Shown here in pieces: positions 1-5,916 of a DNA stretch of 9,654 bases; position 1 is the first letter of the stretch, and every line of letters begins with the position of its first letter. The notes beneath the pieces were generated by a model that made no database searches, had not been told where the DNA came from, and saw only the letters and a list, made by a program, of their open reading frames with translations. This DNA is from JBECKQ01 sp040235375. Its GTDB lineage: Bacteria; Planctomycetota; Phycisphaerae; UBA1845. The translations under genes and the position numbers were made by a program. The DNA is taken from positions 1-9,654 of the forward strand of contig JBECKQ010000221.1 in NCBI GenBank assembly GCA_040235375.1. Direction: 5' to 3'.

Positions 1-12
1 CCGCTTATTCGA

Positions 13-25
13 TTGTCAAAGAGCA
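13..25 (-). promoter_or_regulatory. boxA antitermination element of an rRNA operon leader
   Basis: The minus strand reads TGCTCTTTGACAA. This differs by one base from the E. coli rrn boxA core TGCTCTTTAACAA, which in RNA binds NusB-NusE and makes polymerase resistant to Rho while it transcribes rRNA. It lies about 45-55 nt downstream of the predicted transcription start and just after a GC-rich hairpin, the same promoter, boxB-like hairpin, boxA order as in E. coli rrn leaders. The element points out of the window, so a 16S gene would be expected beyond position 1. The motif match is seen directly; the presence of the rRNA gene is inferred. Confidence 0.65.
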
Positions 26-30
26 TCGCC

Positions 31-62
31 GCCCCGCCCGGCACCAGGCCGCTCACCGGGGC
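31..62 (-). promoter_or_regulatory. GC-rich leader hairpin (boxB-like) before boxA
   Basis: GCCCCG at 31-36 pairs perfectly with CGGGGC at 57-62. A smaller GGC/GCC stem (40-42 with 48-50) sits inside. The structure lies between the predicted promoter and boxA, where E. coli rrn leaders carry the boxB hairpin. The pairing is directly visible. A role in antitermination or leader processing is inferred from position only, because boxB sequence is not conserved between phyla. Confidence 0.4.
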
Positions 63-73
63 TGAGCCATGAA

Positions 74-101
74 AACATATCACGCTTTTTTCCGGCGTCA
101 A
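74..101 (-). promoter_or_regulatory. Sigma70-type promoter, probably of the rRNA operon
   Basis: On the minus strand a -35 box TTGACG (96-101) is separated by 16 bp from TATGTT (74-79). The TG one base before the -10 makes it an extended -10. An A/T run (minus-strand ATAATTTTTCT, 111-121) sits where an UP element would lie. Transcription would begin near 66-70 and reach the leader hairpin and boxA within about 55 nt. The combination suggests a stable-RNA promoter. No transcript start was measured. Confidence 0.6.
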
Positions 102-430
102 CGCTTCGGGAGAAAAATTATCCGACCACGCCACCGCTCTCCCATCGCCCGGCAGAATCGGGCCTCGCAGTAGCGAAACCGAGGTTTTCGCCTCAGTTAT
201 CACCGACCTCCCCCGCCTCCCCGGATTGCCCGTACGGCGCCCCGACAGCCCGAACAGGCCACCCCACGGCCCGCCGGTCTGTTCGCGAGTTTTTCGCGAA
301 AGGAGTACAGCCCTCGTTTGGAGCAGGTAAGCCCGGCTGATCCCCCCGGCGGGCTCGCACTCCCCTCATCCGAATCAAAGTCCAGATCAGAACTGATGTA
401 TTATCGGACGATCTCCCGGTGCCAAGCCGG
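102..430. other. Gene-free stretch upstream of the rRNA promoter
   Basis: No convincing coding region, tRNA or repeat is visible here. Short open frames on both strands are rich in Arg, Pro and Gly and lack credible starts. The most regular element is a perfect hairpin, TTCGCGA (282-288) with TCGCGAA (294-300) around a GTTTT loop; it has no U-tract to mark it as an intrinsic terminator. A small palindrome ATCAGAACTGAT lies near 386-397. The part next to 101 probably serves as the upstream region of the rRNA promoter. A small RNA cannot be excluded. Confidence 0.5.
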
Positions 431-452
431 GGACCGGGTCGTCACCCGGTCC
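431..452 (-). terminator. Perfect hairpin overlapping the lpxI stop codon
   Basis: GGACCGGGT (431-439) and ACCCGGTCC (444-452) form a perfect 9-bp GC-rich stem with a 4-nt loop. The lpxI stop codon (442-444) lies in the loop and the first stem pair. No U-run follows on the minus strand, so it is not a standard intrinsic terminator. It may instead protect the mRNA 3' end or pause polymerase before the rRNA promoter. The structure is certain from sequence; the function is a guess. Confidence 0.4.
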
Positions 453-1311
453 GGTCCTGGCGGGCGACGACGACGATCCCGTATCGGTCGGCCCGGCGGA
501 TCATCTCCTCGCGATCGACCATGAACGTCCTGCCCGCCTCGATGACCAGCATTTTCGCCCCGTGTCGCCGGAGGTTCTCGATCGTGTCGGGCCCGACCGT
601 GGGTACGTCGAAGCGCATGTCCTGATTGGGCTTGGCGACCTTGATCAGCGACCAGCCGCCCGCGCGGCAGAGTTGACCGGCGCGCTCGAGCATGCGGTCG
701 GTGCCCTCAATGGCCTCGACCGCGATCACCTCCTGCTCCTTGATCGCCACCGACTGCCCGATGTCGAGGCTGCCCATCTGCTTGGCGATCGACCAGCCGA
801 ACTCCATGTCCTTCCGCTGCCCGGCGGTCGGTTCGCACTGCGTCAACACGCCTTCGGGGGCCATTGCATCCATACAGTATTTCACACAATGCTCGGTGAA
901 GATACCGCGCTGAGCCATCACATCCGCGAGCATCCCCAGCAGCGAATCGGTTCGTTTGTCCGGGACCCTGAAAAACCAGTGTTTCGCCGTCGTCCAGTCC
1001 GGCAGGTAGCGAAGCAGCCGAAAGCGACCGTACATGGCGCTCTTGGTCACCGAACCCGCCAGGATCATCCGGTACGCTTCCTCGCGGAGGAACAGGCGGA
1101 TGAACCGGCCCACACGCGGTATGCCGCTCCAGTAAAACCGATCGGCCAGCCCGGACAACGCCGGATCCGCCAGACCCCGCAGGCCGATGACCACGACCCT
1201 CCGCCCGGCCTGTTTCGCGCCGCGCACCACCATCAACGGCATGGCGCCGGCGCCGGCGATGACGCCAAGTGTATTATTCTCCTCAAGGGGTGCCGCCACT
1301 GCCTCGCTCAC
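442..1311 (-). CDS. lpxI: LpxI: UDP-2,3-diacylglucosamine pyrophosphatase
   Basis: This 289-aa protein is recognisable as LpxI (formerly DUF1009). The enzyme hydrolyses UDP-2,3-diacylglucosamine to lipid X and UMP in lipid A synthesis at the cytoplasmic membrane, and replaces LpxH in many bacteria. Visible family features are a glycine-rich N-terminal segment (GVIAGAGAMP, 16-25), VIGLRG (41-46), LAGSVTKSAMYG (84-95), EGTDRMLERAG (202-212), QDMRFDVPTVGPDTIENL (230-247) and VIEAGRTFMVD (256-266). The last two blocks are the conserved acid-rich core. Length matches the family. The start is GTG, chosen because AAAGGA (1321-1326) lies 9 nt upstream; the next family motif begins soon after. It follows lpxD by 36 bp on the same strand and is probably cotranscribed with it. 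Its product acts directly on the LpxD product. The first 14 residues are poorly conserved, so the exact start is slightly uncertain. Confidence 0.9.
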   Translation of the reverse strand: MSEAVAAPLEENNTLGVIAGAGAMPLMVVRGAKQAGRRVVVIGLRGLADPALSGLADRFYWSGIPRVGRFIRLFLREEAYRMILAGSVTKSAMYGRFRLLRYLPDWTTAKHWFFRVPDKRTDSLLGMLADVMAQRGIFTEHCVKYCMDAMAPEGVLTQCEPTAGQRKDMEFGWSIAKQMGSLDIGQSVAIKEQEVIAVEAIEGTDRMLERAGQLCRAGGWSLIKVAKPNQDMRFDVPTVGPDTIENLRRHGAKMLVIEAGRTFMVDREEMIRRADRYGIVVVARQDRTG

Positions 1312-1347
1312 TGAGAGCAGTCCTTTGCCCTCGCTTGTCGCCGGGGT

Positions 1348-2442
1348 TCATCGCGCCATCGCGCTGATCCGCTTCCGCAGCTCGGCGACCTCACGTTCGA
1401 GCTCCCGAACCTTGTTCCGCAGCTCCGGCAGCTTCTGCAAAGCTGCCATCTGCCGCCGCGCCTCTTTCACGGGTACGGCCGGGGCTCCGAGCACAACCTC
1501 GCCTGCTTCGACCGAGTTGGTCACCCCCGACTTCGCACAAATCTGGGCGCCGTCGCCGATCGACAGGTGCCCGACGATCCCCGCCTGCCCTGCGATCGTC
1601 ACGTGATTGCCGACGTTGACGCTGCCGGCCATTCCCACCTGCGCGACGATCATGCAGTTCGAACCGACCTCGCACCCGTGACCGACGGTCACCGCGTTGC
1701 TGAACTTCGTGCCGGCGCCGATTTTCGTCGTCCCGAGCGTCGCCCGGTCGATCGTGCAGTTCGCCCCGATCTCGACATCGTCGCCGATCTCGACACCGCC
1801 AACCTGCGGAATCTTCAGCCACTTGTCGCCTACAGGCGCGTACCCGAGGCCGTCTTCCCCGACAACCGATCCGGCGTGAATCGTCACGCGGCTGCCCAGC
1901 CGGCAGCCATCGTAGACCGTCACGTTCGCGTAGAGCGTCACATCGTCGCCAAGCCGCGTACCCGGTCCAATGAACACGCCGGGATAAAGCGTCACCCGAT
2001 CGCCCACCACCGAGTTCTCGCAGATGGTCACGCCCGGAGCGATATTCGCCCCAGCGCCGATCTTCGCCGTTTCCGCGATCCGGGCGTCGGCATGGCCGCC
2101 CCATTGCGGATGCCGCCTGTGCCCGTGAATTCGAATCACCGCCAGCGTGAGCGCCCGGTACGGATCGGCACAGATCACCAGGGACGTGCCTTCGCCCGCG
2201 GACGGTACGTCCTCCGCCCGCAGGATCACCACGGACGCCTGCGTGGCGCGAAGCCGGTCGCGATACTTCGGATTCGCGAGGAAGGTGATCTCACCCGCTC
2301 CGGCGGACTCGACCGTGCTGCACGCCGTCACCATCTGGTCGAGGTCGCCGCGAATCTCATTCGGGAGGCCGTTCTCAGCAAGGAAGGTTGATAGCTCTCC
2401 CAGCCGTAACGGCCCAATGGCATGGACTTCTGGGGCCTTCAT
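1348..2442 (-). CDS. lpxD: LpxD: UDP-3-O-acylglucosamine N-acyltransferase
   Basis: This 364-aa protein transfers a 3-hydroxyacyl chain from acyl carrier protein to the 2-amino group of UDP-3-O-acylglucosamine, the third step of lipid A assembly, in the cytoplasm. The N-terminal uridine-binding domain (about 10-110) carries the LpxD signature EITFLANPKY (51-60). Residues 118-320 are hexapeptide repeats of the left-handed beta-helix, such as IGAGANIAPGVTICENSVVG. VTVGHGCEVG (251-260) supplies His255, the expected equivalent of the catalytic His239 of E. coli LpxD. AGIVGHLSIGD (287-297) is also typical. The C-terminus (328-362) is a charged coiled-coil-like helix, slightly longer than usual. 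The ATG has no good Shine-Dalgarno, but the next in-frame ATG falls inside the conserved domain. Genes for fabZ, lpxA and lpxB are not next to it; lpxI follows. Confidence 0.93.
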   Translation of the reverse strand: MKAPEVHAIGPLRLGELSTFLAENGLPNEIRGDLDQMVTACSTVESAGAGEITFLANPKYRDRLRATQASVVILRAEDVPSAGEGTSLVICADPYRALTLAVIRIHGHRRHPQWGGHADARIAETAKIGAGANIAPGVTICENSVVGDRVTLYPGVFIGPGTRLGDDVTLYANVTVYDGCRLGSRVTIHAGSVVGEDGLGYAPVGDKWLKIPQVGGVEIGDDVEIGANCTIDRATLGTTKIGAGTKFSNAVTVGHGCEVGSNCMIVAQVGMAGSVNVGNHVTIAGQAGIVGHLSIGDGAQICAKSGVTNSVEAGEVVLGAPAVPVKEARRQMAALQKLPELRNKVRELEREVAELRKRISAMAR

Positions 2443-2453
2443 TTCAGGGCCGC

Positions 2454-2483
2454 ATCATAGGCAGGCCACAAAGATGGTGTCAA
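2454..2483 (-). promoter_or_regulatory. Sigma70-type promoter in front of lpxD
   Basis: The minus strand shows a consensus -35 TTGACA (2478-2483), an 18-bp spacer and TATGAT (2454-2459), which matches the -10 consensus at 5 of 6 positions. Transcription would start near 2447, only about 5 nt before the lpxD ATG, giving a nearly leaderless mRNA. This fits the lack of a Shine-Dalgarno there. It would also separate lpxD-lpxI transcription from the lipoprotein gene upstream. The motifs are visible; activity is inferred. Confidence 0.55.
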
Positions 2484-2505
2484 CGCCGGACTTCTTCTCG
2501 TGCCG

Positions 2506-4176
2506 TCACTGCGTCTGCTTCAACGCCAGAATGCGGACCTGATACGGAGCGAAATCAACCGACTCACCGCAGGCCTTGCCTGTAAGCTCATCCGACCATT
2601 CGGCCGAAGAGAATCCCACTGCCGTCGCATCGATCGTGAGCTTCCGCTCGGCATCCAGCAGGTTGATAACCGCAACGCGATGGCCGTCGCGTGCCGATCG
2701 CACGTAAACGCCGACTGCCAGTCCTCCGTTCCGTTCACGAATCGCGACGGGCCGCGCGGCCTTCAGCCATTCCCGACGCTGTGCTTCACCGGCATGGAGC
2801 GTGCCGCTGCGAAGCTCTTTCTCCCCACCCCACGCGGCAAGCCGCGGGTCGTTCCAGTCCATCACCCACACGTCCGTTCGGGCGTCAGACGGTGGCTGGA
2901 CGCACAGATCGAACGAAAGCTGCCAGGACAGAAGTCGTTCCACGACGCCAAGAAGCTCTGGCGATAATCGGTTGGTCTCGACAATATGCTGCGGCTCGAT
3001 GCGGATGACCAATCGGCGCGGGCCCTGCAATTGGCGCAGCAGCGCATCGCTCGCCAGAATGTCCAGCGCCGTGTGAGCGGCCGTTTCCAACAGCGCGGGG
3101 TCGGTGAACCGCGAGGGATATGGCGTCGGCGTGCCGTCACGGATGTCCCGCCAGCCTTCGAGGACACCGAGCCGTTGCCCGTCGATAGCGGTCACCCACA
3201 TCGCGGCCCGCATCCGCTCCGTGGCCCGGCGATCGGGCCCGTCCGGCGGCGAAAGCCCGACGGCCACCGAGTACGCCCGGCCCGTCGTGCCGCGATACAG
3301 CGCCCGCCGTGCCGCCAGTTCGGCCCAGCTTTGCCCGCCCACCGGATCGATGACCGCCGATAGCCGCCCAACTTCAGCGGGCAGCGCCGCAAGCTCGGCA
3401 AGCTCGTACGGGACGATCCGAGCCGTTGGTCGCGTCAGCGCGGAACGCGTGTCCTCCAGCCCCGCCCCCAACGGCGCATCGATGAGCTCGATGCCGAGCG
3501 AATCGGCGTGCCGCCGCAGAGCGACGATGTCCGCCGCGGTCAGCGGCCGATTGCGTCCGACCGGATAGATGCGGAACCCGGCACAGGCGAGCAGATCGAA
3601 GTCGCCAAACCACCGGTCACGCTGCGTAAACGTCGATCGATCGGCGAAGGCGAAGAGCGCCGCCGGCCGGCCGGGCGACTGCTCGCCGAGCCACTGCTCC
3701 GCGTTGACACGGATGTCATTCAGCGACAACGAATTCGCCCGCGGAAGGCCCATATCGAGCGCCTTGTCGAGCCAGGCGAGCAGGTGATTGAGTTGGTCGT
3801 CCGTGAGCGCCCCGGCGCCGTGCCCCCGCAGGTCAATCTCGCGCTGGGCGACGTCGATTGTCTTGATCGCGACCGCCAACGTGGCCCGCTGATACGGCAC
3901 CGCCATCCAATCGAGGTACAGATGCTCGATCAGACCATCTCCAGTCACCATCCGGTGCAAAACGGTCCTGTCGCGCTGGAGCCGCTCGGAGGGCGACGCC
4001 ATGCGAGCGGGCACCTTCGATTTCGATGCGCGAATCGCCTGCTGTGCCGAGCGCCGCTTCAGTGCGGTGCCCGGCAACTGGCACGAGATCGTCCCCGTCG
4101 CCAGGGCTACGGCCAGCGCGGCCAAGGCCCGGCGTGCGATCGTGCGTGCCCTGCGACAGTCGGCGGGATGCTTCAC
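2506..4176 (-). CDS. Predicted lipoprotein with glycosidase-like architecture, function unknown
   Basis: No characterised family is recognised for this 556-aa protein. Residues 1-32 form a signal peptide with an arginine-rich start, an Ala/Leu core and a loose lipobox ending TISC (Cys32). Export and lipid anchoring are likely. The central part (about 75-415) alternates helices and short strands, with phrases such as WFGDFDLLACAGFRIYPVG and RLVIRIEPQHIVETNRLSPE, which suggests a barrel-like hydrolase fold. The C-terminal 70 residues (RVAVINLL, EWSDELTGK, FAPYQVRIL) resemble the small beta-sandwich that closes many glycoside hydrolases. Catalytic residues cannot be assigned. The GTG start at 4176 was chosen over GTG 4194 because its first four bases (GTGA) overlap the stop of the zinc-ribbon gene, with GGGAGG nicely spaced upstream. 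Its job near lipid A genes is unknown; a cell-envelope polysaccharide role is only a guess. Confidence 0.75.
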   Translation of the reverse strand: MKHPADCRRARTIARRALAALAVALATGTISCQLPGTALKRRSAQQAIRASKSKVPARMASPSERLQRDRTVLHRMVTGDGLIEHLYLDWMAVPYQRATLAVAIKTIDVAQREIDLRGHGAGALTDDQLNHLLAWLDKALDMGLPRANSLSLNDIRVNAEQWLGEQSPGRPAALFAFADRSTFTQRDRWFGDFDLLACAGFRIYPVGRNRPLTAADIVALRRHADSLGIELIDAPLGAGLEDTRSALTRPTARIVPYELAELAALPAEVGRLSAVIDPVGGQSWAELAARRALYRGTTGRAYSVAVGLSPPDGPDRRATERMRAAMWVTAIDGQRLGVLEGWRDIRDGTPTPYPSRFTDPALLETAAHTALDILASDALLRQLQGPRRLVIRIEPQHIVETNRLSPELLGVVERLLSWQLSFDLCVQPPSDARTDVWVMDWNDPRLAAWGGEKELRSGTLHAGEAQRREWLKAARPVAIRERNGGLAVGVYVRSARDGHRVAVINLLDAERKLTIDATAVGFSSAEWSDELTGKACGESVDFAPYQVRILALKQTQ

Positions 4177-4760
4177 TTCTTCCACACCTCCCACCAGCGT
4201 CGGCGTTTGCCTTTTTGCGAGGGGTCGCCGTCCAACAACGGCAGCCTCGCTCGCAAATCGAGCAGGCGCTGTCGCGTGAACTTTTCCGGATTGTCGCGAA
4301 AGCTCTGCCGCGTCTGCTCGTGAAAGAAGCTTGCCGCAGAAGGCAGGTCGTTGTCAGCCTCGTAAAACTTGAGCGCCTCTTCGAGGCACTGCCCCGAGCG
4401 TCGCCGCAGCCACCGCGCCTCCTGCCTGTCGGGCGTAGCCGACGCTTCCTCGAGCATCACCCCGGAGAGCGTGACCCACTGCGCCACGTCGAGAATTCTC
4501 GACGGCTTCTGCGTGTCGCTGATCTGCCCCGCAGCGGATATCGGATCGACACGGGGAACTGCACCGCGGGCCGGCACGCGATACGCCTCCGACGCGCCGC
4601 AGTTCCGGCACGTCGCCACGACCCGCACCCTCGCGGCATCATCGTCTCGCTCGGGCGGCGACGCCTCCAGCGAACCGCTCTTGCACACGCTGCACGGCGT
4701 GACTTTCAGATAGAGGTAGGCCTCAACCAGCGAGCGTGCGTGCGTGAGTTGCTCACCCAT
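4173..4760 (-). CDS. Zinc-ribbon protein of unknown function
   Basis: This is a 195-aa soluble protein with no signal peptide. An N-terminal treble-clef or zinc-ribbon element has two CxxC pairs, CSVC (Cys23, Cys26) and CRNC (Cys51, Cys54), separated by a short acidic hairpin; these should bind one zinc ion. The middle (about 60-150) is helical, with phrases such as RILDVAQWVTLSGVMLEEAS and RRSGQCLEEALKFYEADND that recall a tetratricopeptide-like pair of helices. The C-terminus is very basic and aromatic (KGKRRRWWEVWKK). A regulatory or assembly role is possible, but nothing proves it. The ATG has only a weak, close GAAGG upstream. Its stop codon overlaps the GTG of the next gene by four bases, so the two are probably coupled. 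Confidence 0.75.
   Translation of the reverse strand: MGEQLTHARSLVEAYLYLKVTPCSVCKSGSLEASPPERDDDAARVRVVATCRNCGASEAYRVPARGAVPRVDPISAAGQISDTQKPSRILDVAQWVTLSGVMLEEASATPDRQEARWLRRRSGQCLEEALKFYEADNDLPSAASFFHEQTRQSFRDNPEKFTRQRLLDLRARLPLLDGDPSQKGKRRRWWEVWKK
4187..4192 (-). promoter_or_regulatory. Strong Shine-Dalgarno that fixes the start of the lipoprotein gene
   Basis: The minus strand reads GGGAGG 10 nt before GTG 4176-4174, inside the last codons of the zinc-ribbon gene. The GTG overlaps the upstream TGA as GTGA. This layout favours translational coupling and argues against the longer reading frame starting at 4194. Confidence 0.6.
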
Positions 4761-4803
4761 CTGCCTTCAAACGCCCTTCGAGGCCTGGGTAGGGGTACGA
4801 TTG

Positions 4804-4864
4804 CCGGTTCCCGTCCGCGCGGCACGACGCGCCGTCCATGCCCCGCAGCTTCGCGTGAACCCGG
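4804..4864 (-). other. Intergenic inverted repeat after the small lipoprotein gene
   Basis: In the 106-bp gap between the small lipoprotein and zinc-ribbon genes, CCGGTTC (4804-4810) can pair with GAACCCGG (4857-4864), leaving one bulged base. A 5-bp GCGCG/CGCGC hairpin (4817-4821 with 4828-4832) sits inside. No U-tract follows, so this is not a clear terminator. No convincing promoter for the zinc-ribbon gene is seen in the gap. Confidence 0.3.
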
Positions 4865-4866
4865 TA

Positions 4867-5829
4867 TCAGGTGGCGAGAAACGCCAGTGCCTTCTGCGTC
4901 ACCGAATCGATTTCAGTTCTGTCCGGCGCGGTGCCGCTGTTCGCCGTGTCCGTCAGGTCCTCGAGGTCAGAGATCACGTCCTGCATCGTGGTCTGAAGCT
5001 GAGGCCAGTCGGCGTCCGCCGGCAGGAACGGGCCGTACATACGCCAATCGCCGTTCTCGCGGGCGAACTTCACCTGAATCTGTTGCGCGGTCCCGCCGGG
5101 CGGCTTCACCGAACACTCCGCCACGGCCGAATCGTTACCTGCCGTAACGACTTGCGTCACCACGATCGGCTGAACGACGTTCGCAATCGCGGCATCGGTC
5201 TGTTGCTTGGCGCCGGGTTGTATCTTGTCGAGCGTGGTCACGAAGGCATCGAGCGTCACGCGAACGTCTTCCACGCGGTCGTAATACTCGCTTGCCAGAT
5301 GACTCTGCGCCTCCACCAGCATCGGAGGGATGTCCGAATAGGTTCCGTCCTTGCGGGCGGCGTTGTACTTGTCGATCATCCCACGAATCGCCTCGGCGAC
5401 TTCCGCACTAGCCTGCTCGCCAGTGGGTGCCGCGGCCTCAGGTGTCGCACCCGGCGCCGCCGACGGGGCGGTCGGAACTGCTCCACCACCTCCCAGGTTG
5501 CCCAGGAGCGCCTTGCCCACGTTGCCCAGTGCCTCGCCCACGCTTCCCGCCTCCGGTATCTGCGGTGTGCCGGCCGCCGCAGGCTCCGGACTCGGCGACG
5601 GCTCCGGCAGATTCCCCACTTCGTCACGGCGAACCGGAGCCGCCGAAGTCTGCCCCTGGAGGATGCTCCCATCCAGTGACTGCGGAATGGTGGTGTCAAT
5701 CGGAGGCAACCGGACGGATCCCTCACCCAGATCGCGGTTAAACTGGTCCTGCGGCTCGTCGTTCCGGCAGCCAATGCCCGGCAGAATGAGCAAGCCGAGC
5801 AGTAAAATCACAGCGTGGCGGGACATCAT
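4867..5829 (-). CDS. Predicted lipoprotein with a Pro/Ala linker and NTF2-like C-terminal domain
   Basis: This 320-aa protein starts with MMSRHAVILLLGLLILPGIG and continues with Cys21, a lipoprotein-type signal with a slightly atypical lipobox (GIGC). Residues 22-140 are low complexity and rich in Pro, Ala, Gly and Ser (for example LPEPSPSPEPAAAG), a likely flexible tether. From about 143 comes a folded region: a helix AEAIRGMIDKYNAARKDGTY, then VAECSVKPPGG and QIQVKFARENGDWRMYGPF. That order of helix, strands and a final GDWR strand resembles NTF2-like (SnoaL or DUF4878-type) domains. The fold assignment is moderate and no catalytic function is claimed. The ATG at 5829 is chosen because AAGGAG lies 6 nt upstream and the promoter at 5867-5895 overlaps the longer reading frame. 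Confidence 0.75.
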   Translation of the reverse strand: MMSRHAVILLLGLLILPGIGCRNDEPQDQFNRDLGEGSVRLPPIDTTIPQSLDGSILQGQTSAAPVRRDEVGNLPEPSPSPEPAAAGTPQIPEAGSVGEALGNVGKALLGNLGGGGAVPTAPSAAPGATPEAAAPTGEQASAEVAEAIRGMIDKYNAARKDGTYSDIPPMLVEAQSHLASEYYDRVEDVRVTLDAFVTTLDKIQPGAKQQTDAAIANVVQPIVVTQVVTAGNDSAVAECSVKPPGGTAQQIQVKFARENGDWRMYGPFLPADADWPQLQTTMQDVISDLEDLTDTANSGTAPDRTEIDSVTQKALAFLAT

Positions 5830-5835
5830 GGAAGG

Positions 5836-5841
5836 CTCCTT
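5836..5841 (-). promoter_or_regulatory. Shine-Dalgarno that fixes the small lipoprotein start
   Basis: AAGGAG on the minus strand stands 6 nt before the ATG at 5829-5827, giving a protein that begins at the signal peptide. A longer frame open to 5895 has no such site and would begin within the -35 box. Confidence 0.65.
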
Positions 5842-5866
5842 GCAGCGATCGCAAAGCACTGTTTGA

Positions 5867-5895
5867 AGAATAAGTGCCCCCAGCCGTGCAGTCAA
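5867..5895 (-). promoter_or_regulatory. Sigma70-type promoter of the small lipoprotein gene
   Basis: The minus strand shows TTGACT (5890-5895), a 17-bp spacer and TATTCT (5867-5872). Transcription would begin near 5860, about 30 nt before the ATG, leaving room for the AAGGAG site. It lies in the 87-bp gap after the symporter gene, so the lipoprotein can be expressed independently of it. Confidence 0.5.
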
Positions 5896-5916
5896 TCGAT
5901 CGGGAGGCTGGATGGC

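Noticed and set aside
282..300. TTCGCGA/TCGCGAA hairpin as an intrinsic terminator
   Set aside because: The T-run is in the loop rather than after the stem, and no gene ends nearby on the plus strand.
193..378. A 61-codon minus-strand open frame in the gene-free stretch
   Set aside because: Its composition is Arg/Gly/Pro-rich with no ribosome site or recognisable motif.
398..425. A possible second minus-strand promoter, TTGGCA with TAATAC or GATAAT
   Set aside because: The good -10 (GATAAT) is only 14 bp from the -35, and with a 16-bp spacer the -10 is poor, so it does not hold up.
4026..5147. A 373-codon plus-strand open frame across the zinc-ribbon and lipoprotein genes
   Set aside because: It is Arg/Pro/Ser-rich, crosses two genes and an intergenic gap, and has no domain signature. 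It is a shadow of GC-rich codon use.
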